From JBIOJM01 sp044450785 (lineage in GTDB: Bacteria > Planctomycetota > Planctomycetia > Isosphaerales > Isosphaeraceae): a DNA stretch of 18,430 bases. Location: assembly GCA_044450785.1 (NCBI GenBank), contig JBIOJM010000198.1, forward strand, positions 1 to 18,430, in the 5' to 3' direction. A program made the translations under genes and the position numbers. Under the pieces are notes generated by a model. It ran no database searches, was not told the DNA's origin, and saw only the letters and a list, made by a program, of their open reading frames with translations. Within the stretch, counting starts at the first letter, position 1. Every line of letters starts with the position of its first letter. This document shows positions 15,501-18,430 of the stretch, in pieces.

Positions 15501-15821
15501 CTCGGCCATGTAGACCTGGCCCATTCCCCCTTCCCCGATCTGCTCGAGCAGCTTGTACGGACCGATGACCGTGCCCGCGCCTTCCGCGAGGGGGTGGTGG
15601 GCTCTGTCGCTCGTCGCATCGGGGTCGAGGGCGGGCCGCTCGAGGTAGCCCTCTAGCCGGTCGTGATGGAGGAGCAAGGCTTCCAACTCCGCGCGCAGCG
15701 CGGAGTCGGTCCCGCACCGGCGGTCGAGGTAGGCCAAGCGGTCGCCCGCCGAGGGGATCTCCAGCGCGTCGAGGAAGATGCTCTTGGCCGACCCGTCTCG
15801 GGTCTCGTTCTGGTTTCCCAT
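12531..15821 (-). CDS. Membrane Ser/Thr protein kinase with C-terminal TPR repeats
   Basis: A 1096-residue Hanks-type kinase of the large planctomycete kind. A short helical N-terminal region (1-85) precedes the kinase domain (about 88-385). All catalytic parts are present: GEGGMG loop (96-101), Lys119 in VALK, HRDLKPSN (210-217) with Asp212, DFG (233-235), SPEQA, and D-IYSLGVLLYELLTG. It should therefore be an active kinase. One membrane segment (about 411-430) separates the cytosolic kinase from a C-terminal half made of tetratricopeptide-like helices, for example YRRAGSVWHKLGRVSEAEQS and YWYNLGMARYRLGDGKGAIE. These would lie outside the membrane and may sense or bind proteins. An AGAGGG seven bases before the ATG supports the start. 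It follows the ECF sigma gene by about 100 bases, with a promoter-like element between them. Confidence 0.95.
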   Translation of the reverse strand: MGNQNETRDGSAKSIFLDALEIPSAGDRLAYLDRRCGTDSALRAELEALLLHHDRLEGYLERPALDPDATSDRAHHPLAEGAGTVIGPYKLLEQIGEGGMGQVYMAEQTQPVRRRVALKIIKPGMDTKQVIARFEAERQALAMMDHPNIARVLDAGATESGRPYFVMELVRGIPITDYCDRNHLTIEDRLGLFVLVCQAVQHAHQKGIIHRDLKPSNVMVTMIDGAAVPKVIDFGVVKAMGQQLTEKTLLTGFAQLIGTPLYMSPEQAEFSGVDVDTRCDIYSLGVLLYELLTGTTPFDQETFRTAAYDEIRRIIREEEPPKPSTRISTQGVTSTTVSANRQTDPRRLGQLVRGELDWIVMKAMEKDRQRRYETASAFAADVMRHLTDQPVEACPPSVWYRLRKYARRNRVALITGGAMALALVLGTAVSTWQAIRATRAERAARLQRIRIEQNLSLTLHALDDVVMKLVEDQLPRDQSREGEDRALLEKALGFYDEFARANADDPSLRRERAKAYRRAGSVWHKLGRVSEAEQSLRQAILLQEELLASDPAADEPRQELGWSMVELGFVLLSGSGRLAEAEVVLKKAADLMEPLPATPLTSPVHRELRAAIHDQLSHVLQSSGRLVEAEEERRRAVELLSGLAQQFPARPKYRYKLAQTYLDLAYQRTIIKPSGSERGQDLSREREYLDQLNGALASLHRGRDLLQGLVDEFPRNTFYRGTLGLADNREGKALQELRRYPDARTAYERARDLFQSLSDEYPAVPAYRSNLSGSLTNLGNVLRSEGRPQDAGRVHDLAIAIKEKLASDFPKNSDYQSELGASLNNRANTLGHTEACRLLRNAIKHQGAALEAQPQNPTYRRFLRNHWGNLTDDLLGIDHHREAATAVAEFVRVSPDKLRDSFFAAAFLARCAASAEGDSNLSPAERAEAAQSYAGRARGVLKDAADWVPEDAESLNNVAWLLVNGPSPRLYEPARALTLAERAVKLKSNQNAYWYNLGMARYRLGDGKGAIEALDRAASLRTDDDPAVWLVMAMAFWKLGDKHQAITRYKRAIEQMKKTGWDNDEPYRLCAEAAALLGLETPPVPKPKGKDGPPGP

Positions 15822-15859
15822 GCCCGACCCTCTGCCTGAACTTCATCGCTCCCGAAGGT

Positions 15860-15890
15860 CAGTGCGACGCGGCGGACCGATCCCCGCCAA
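15860..15890 (-). promoter_or_regulatory. Shared promoter-like element C
   Basis: The minus-strand boxes TTGGCGGGG and CGTCGCACTG are 12 bases apart, with AGAAAAAAGTC upstream. It lies between the sigma stop (15919) and the kinase start (15821), giving a short predicted leader of about 30 bases. The 12-base spacer differs from copies A and B while both boxes are kept, which argues for functional constraint rather than a recent copy. Confidence 0.6.
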
Positions 15891-15918
15891 AAGTTTCGAC
15901 TTTTTTCTGAGGCTTCGG

Positions 15919-16491
15919 TCAAGCCGGGGACGGGGTGTCTTTCTCGGCGACCTCTCGGTGCAACCACGTCCGGGCGTAAGTCCAGTTGCGTTCGGCCGTC
16001 CGGAGGGGCAGCCCGAGGGCTTCTGCCGCCTCATGCATGGTCAGCCCGGCGAAGTAGCGGAGCTCGACCAGCCGCGCCGCCAGGGGGTCCTCCCGGGCGA
16101 ACCTCTCCAGGGCCTCGTCGAGGACCAGGAGGCCTTCGGGGGGGACCTCACTGGCGAGGTCCACGCCCTCCAAGCTCAGCGGGCGGCCCCCGCCGCCATG
16201 GCGGATTCGCTTCCTTCGTCGCGCCCTCTCGACGAGGATCCGACGCATCGCTTCGGCGGCGGCGGCGAAGAAATGGCCGCGACCGCTCCATCCGGGATCC
16301 TGGGCCCCGACCAATCGGAGGTAGGCCTCGTGGACCAAGGCCGTGGGCTGGAGCGTCTGCCCCGGCGCCTCGCGGGCCAGCTTCCGGGCGGCCAGGCGGC
16401 GCAGCTCCTGGTACACCATCGGCAGCAGGTCCCCGGCCGCCTTCGGGTCGCCCTGCTCGATGGCCGAGAGGATACGAGTCACGTCGTTCAT
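15919..16491 (-). CDS. ECF-type RNA polymerase sigma factor (planctomycete Sigma70_ECF family)
   Basis: A 190-residue sigma factor that would direct RNA polymerase to a specific promoter set. It has the characteristic opening of the planctomycete-expanded ECF-like family (MNDVTRILSAIEQGDPKAA). Region 2 runs to about residue 95 (LLPMVYQELRRLAARKL, TALVHEAYLRL, HFFAAAAEAMRRILVERAR). A basic, glycine-rich linker follows, then region 4 with a helix-turn-helix (LRYFAGLTMHEAAEALGLPLRTAERNWTYARTWL). The start is firm: GGAGG nine bases upstream and the family start pattern. No membrane anti-sigma gene is adjacent; instead a Ser/Thr kinase follows, which is a common pairing in this phylum. Control by kinase phosphorylation is an inference. 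Whether it reads the nearby promoter-like elements is untested. Confidence 0.93.
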   Translation of the reverse strand: MNDVTRILSAIEQGDPKAAGDLLPMVYQELRRLAARKLAREAPGQTLQPTALVHEAYLRLVGAQDPGWSGRGHFFAAAAEAMRRILVERARRRKRIRHGGGGRPLSLEGVDLASEVPPEGLLVLDEALERFAREDPLAARLVELRYFAGLTMHEAAEALGLPLRTAERNWTYARTWLHREVAEKDTPSPA

Positions 16492-16810
16492 CGCGACGAG
16501 CCTCCAGGCATAAATCTCCCGCGGCCTCGGCTCGCAGCCAAGCCCTGTCGCTCGGATCGCCTCGCAGCCCGGCCGGGGGGGTGGGGGAGTCCCATCTCAG
16601 TTTAACATCCATTCATTCTAGGAGATAGCCTGCTCGGAGGGCGTCATGCTTGGGGCGAGGCGAGGCCCTCACCCGCTCGACTGACCGCCCCTCCCATGTA
16701 GGTCATGAAGGGCATCACGACCTCCGATTCGTTACAGCACGTGACTGCGTCATCCGCTTAAGGATCACGCATCAGGTCAACGCATGCCGCTGAGTCCATC
16801 ACCAGAAAAC

Positions 16811-16826
16811 GCCGGGATTTCCCGGC
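16811..16826. repeat. Hairpin-forming inverted repeat
   Basis: GCCGGGA-TT-TCCCGGC is a perfect 7-base inverted repeat with a 2-base centre, flanked by AAAAA on the plus-strand right side. On the minus strand the stem is followed by GTTTTC, which is weakly terminator-like. No gene ends next to it on either strand. Confidence 0.45.
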
Positions 16827-16899
16827 AAAAACGCCTTCGTCGAGACGCGCTAATGGCACCGGCATGTGTCGGATAACGCAGTGACTGCGTGTTCCATCC

Positions 16900-16995
16900 C
16901 CAGAGGCGCAGGAGTCGCGCAGCGGACCCTAGACAGATGGTCACGATCGGCCGTTGGTTGTTCTCCGTTTGCTATCCGAAGGCCAACTCCGCCGG
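16900..16995 (-). repeat. Dispersed intergenic repeat, copy 3 (inverted)
   Basis: The reverse complement shares GATAGCAAACGGA, AACCAACGG, TGCGCGA and CTCTGG-type blocks with copy 1 in the same order. The match is best over about 45 bases at the right end (16950-16995) and weaker toward 16900. Confidence 0.5.
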
Positions 16996-17291
16996 TGTCC
17001 ACGCAGCAGAGACAACACGCTTCTGTCGTGCCCCCAATCTGATCACGATTTGCGAGGCGATTCTGCCACCGAGTATCAGCAAAGTTGCTCAACACTCGGC
17101 AATCGTCAAACACAGATAATCGCAAGTTCCAAGGACCCCGTTTTTCAGTGCACAACCGCTGCAACTTGCCAAGACGCACCCACCAAATGGCAAACTGGGA
17201 GGGATTTATGCAACTGGCGCTGGCGTATTGCGGATCATATAGGGTGTACGCCGTGCGCGAATCGTCGAGAGCCGGGAGCACCGGGTCGGCT

Positions 17292-17309
17292 CAACCGGCC
17301 GGCCGGTTG
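17292..17309. repeat. 18-base perfect palindrome
   Basis: CAACCGGCCGGCCGGTTG reads the same on both strands. It sits in gene-poor DNA and could be a protein-binding site or a cruciform/hairpin. No neighbouring gene explains it. Confidence 0.6.
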
Positions 17310-17455
17310 TGACGGTAATAGGGAGCATTCCAGTGCCGTGTCAGTCCGGGCGAGACTCAAAAAGCTGCACCAAGATCGGCGAGGCGACTTTGCCGAATCG
17401 ACAGCGAGACCGGCCTGATGAAGCAGCCCGGAAAAACGATCCGATTCCCTTCCGT

Positions 17456-17471
17456 TGTACACTTGTGTACA
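17456..17471. promoter_or_regulatory. Operator-like inverted repeat TGTACAC-TT-GTGTACA
   Basis: Perfect 7-base arms around a 2-base centre form a 16-base dyad, the usual size and symmetry of a dimeric repressor operator. It lies 340 bases upstream of the helix-turn-helix gene, in an AT-richer patch (ATGCTTGAAAAACGCTCAAA follows). The bound protein is unknown. Confidence 0.4.
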
Positions 17472-17495
17472 GATGCTTGAAAAACGCTCAAATAC

Positions 17496-17521
17496 TCGCG
17501 CAAAGTCGCGCAAAGTCGCGC
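17496..17521. repeat. Short tandem repeat TCGCGCAAAG
   Basis: Two exact copies of the 10-mer TCGCGCAAAG are followed by a partial third (TCGCGC). It lies directly after the operator-like dyad, in DNA without a gene. Confidence 0.7.
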
Positions 17522-17810
17522 GCCCGAAACGCCTTGCGGGCCGCCCAACTTGAGCCACATATCATTTCACCGCAGGCAGATCCCATCAGACCAGTATACA
17601 TCCGAACAAACAGGAAAACCTGGCGCGACTACCCCCCGCGTTTGTCGCGCGACGATTTCGTGCCGATGTTCACCGATCTCCAGAGGAATCGCTCTCAGCA
17701 CTCGTGCACCCCTCGAGAGCGCGCCGGCCAGCCTGGGCCCCGGGCTGAGAACCGCGAGTGGGGCCAAATGGACGCGCGGTGGCAGCTCGCCGCCCGCGAC
17801 AATGTGGGCA

Positions 17811-18254
17811 ATGCCCGAAGAACTCACCAATGCCGAGCAAACCCAGCTCGCATCCGCGGTGCCCCAGGAACTCCCCAAAGCTAAGAAAATCCAGCTCGCC
17901 GCCGCGATTGCGGAGGGCGAGTCCATCGCCGAGTGGGCGCGCGAAAACGGCGTGCACAGGGGCACGGCCTTTCGATGGGCCAGGGAGCCCAACGTCCGCC
18001 GCGTGGTCGAAGCCTGTCGCCGCCGTACCTTCGATCAGGCTATCGGCCGCATGACCAAACGTACCCCCTGGGCCTGTGATCGCATCGCCATGCTCGCCGA
18101 AGCTGCCGAGTCCGAGTCGGTTCAGCTCAGGGCGCTGCGGTCCATCTTTGCGGACGTGATGGCCGTCGCCAAGTTCTCGAACCTGGAGAACCGCGTGGCC
18201 CAGCTCGAGGAGGACTACCGTGAGCAAAATGGAAACCCGGATGACGTGGCTTAG
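17811..18254 (+). CDS. Helix-turn-helix protein (planctomycete family)
   Basis: A 147-residue protein with a central helix-turn-helix: IQLAAAIAEGESIAEWAREN, then GVHRGTAFRWAREPNVRR. It resembles the DNA-binding part of transposase or terminase small-subunit-like proteins. A helical segment follows (FDQAIGRMTKRTPWACDRIA) and a coiled-coil-like tail (KFSNLENRVAQLEEDYREQ). I recognise the pattern from many planctomycete hypothetical proteins, but no experiment-based role is known to me. The N-terminus holds an imperfect 16-residue duplication: ELTNAEQTQLASAVPQ, then ELPKAKKIQLAAAIAE. The ATG at 17811 is favoured by the domain layout; the ATG at 17802 is possible and neither has a clear ribosome site. 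Its 3' end carries a GAGGAGG that would serve the overlapping start at 18220. Confidence 0.75.
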   Translation: MPEELTNAEQTQLASAVPQELPKAKKIQLAAAIAEGESIAEWARENGVHRGTAFRWAREPNVRRVVEACRRRTFDQAIGRMTKRTPWACDRIAMLAEAAESESVQLRALRSIFADVMAVAKFSNLENRVAQLEEDYREQNGNPDDVA

Positions 18255-18410
18255 CGCCCGCAGACCGCGGCGAGCGGCCAAGGTGACCGACCGCTCGCGC
18301 TGGGATTGGTACTCCGAGGAGCTTCCGGCGAGGTCGCTTCCGACTGGTCCGTCGGCCGCGCCCTCGCCAAGCTCGAGGCGACCGCGCGGTTCGAGGGCGG
18401 CACTTTGTAA
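18220..18410 (+). pseudogene. Small ORF, apparently frameshifted
   Basis: A GTG at 18220 follows GAGGAGG by six bases, inside the 3' end of the helix-turn-helix gene, and gives MSKMETRMTWLSARRPRRAA. From about 18290 the protein-like frame is a different one: LALGLVLRGASGEVASDW, then VGRALAKLEATARFEGGTL, ending at TAA 18408-18410. That second frame has no start codon of its own after the TAG at 18252. A single indel between about 18250 and 18300 would join the two parts into a protein of about 60 residues. I infer a small gene broken by a frameshift or a sequencing error. The function is unknown. Confidence 0.45.
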
Positions 18411-18430
18411 GAAGGATGAAGGATGAAGGA
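18411..18430 (+). repeat. Start of a 7-base tandem repeat (GAAGGAT)
   Basis: The last 20 bases are almost three copies of GAAGGAT and run to the window edge, so the true length is unknown. It follows the stop of the small ORF directly. Confidence 0.7.

Larger units (their letters stand above)
16492..17810. other. Long gene-poor region with palindromes and repeats
   Basis: About 1.3 kb without a convincing gene. The open frames (for example minus 16850-17281 and 17235-17558) show no domain and no ribosome site. The 16590-16630 part is AT-rich for this genome (TTTAACATCCATTCATTCTA) and may hold the sigma-gene promoter, but no clear boxes are seen. Other contents are listed separately: a hairpin at 16811, repeat copy 3, palindromes at 17292 and 17456, and a tandem repeat at 17496. 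Confidence 0.5.

Noticed and set aside
14758..15846. A 362-codon minus-strand frame overlapping the kinase start
   Set aside because: It is a shifted frame inside the kinase gene, Arg/Pro/Gly-rich. The kinase frame carries all catalytic motifs.
15840..15915. Promoter-like elements A-C as a conserved peptide (WRGxV..VALxFG can be read in all three)
   Set aside because: The peptide falls in frames that are not continuous with real genes and the conservation is strongest in two DNA boxes with fixed spacing, so a DNA site is the simpler reading. A fragment of coding origin is not fully excluded.
16850..17281. A 143-codon minus-strand open frame
   Set aside because: No domain, no ribosome site, unusual Cys/Trp content, and it crosses repeat copy 3. 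Probably non-coding.
17235..17310. Possible group II intron or transposon end around the GC palindrome
   Set aside because: No reverse transcriptase or transposase frame and no typical domain V-like hairpin was found nearby.
1..18430. CRISPR arrays, rRNA or tRNA genes
   Set aside because: No regularly spaced direct repeats with unique spacers outside coding repeats, and no cloverleaf or rRNA signature was recognised by reading.

Overview
The window looks like chromosomal DNA of a planctomycete, most likely of the Isosphaeraceae type. Supporting marks are the high GC content, secreted proteins that carry the planctomycete LExR-x-L(L/M)-S N-terminal export motif, an ECF-like sigma gene beside a very large Ser/Thr kinase with TPR repeats, a Uma2-family protein and a planctomycete-type helix-turn-helix protein. 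No rRNA, tRNA, CRISPR array or intact insertion sequence was found.

Left part (1-6000), mostly housekeeping and small accessory genes. A minus-strand pair holds the start of an rRNA-methyltransferase-like gene cut by the window edge and a short helical unknown upstream of it. It diverges from a clpS gene across a promoter region with a perfect inverted repeat. Next, ruvX and an atypical SDR epimerase (minus) are coupled by a GTGA overlap. On the plus strand follow a Uma2 protein, a zinc-ribbon membrane protein, and a Tat-exported intradiol dioxygenase whose reading frame begins where the membrane-protein frame ends. A gene-poor stretch follows with a small conserved unknown (plus) and an SRPBCC/AHSA1 protein with a drifted C-terminus (minus).

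Central part (6300-16500), entirely minus strand: an ECF sigma factor, a 1096-residue Ser/Thr kinase with TPRs, a decayed secreted-protein start, a 670-residue SBBP beta-propeller-like secreted protein, a second truncated secreted-protein start, and a 993-residue beta-helix / SdrD-B surface protein. The kinase and both intact secreted-protein genes are each preceded by the same promoter-like element, TTGGCGGGG, exactly 12 bases, then CGTCGCACTG, with an A-rich tract upstream. Both secreted-protein genes also share a diverged leader of about 235-250 bases with collinear conserved blocks, one holding a hairpin. I infer a candidate regulon in which a sigma factor (perhaps the neighbouring one) and the kinase are coordinated with cell-surface proteins. 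This is the most interesting signal here.

Right part (16492-18430): about 1.3 kb without a convincing gene but with several palindromes, a tandem repeat and an inverted copy of a dispersed intergenic repeat also found twice at 4.9 and 6.1 kb. It ends with a helix-turn-helix gene, an overlapping small ORF that appears frameshifted, and the start of a 7-base tandem repeat.
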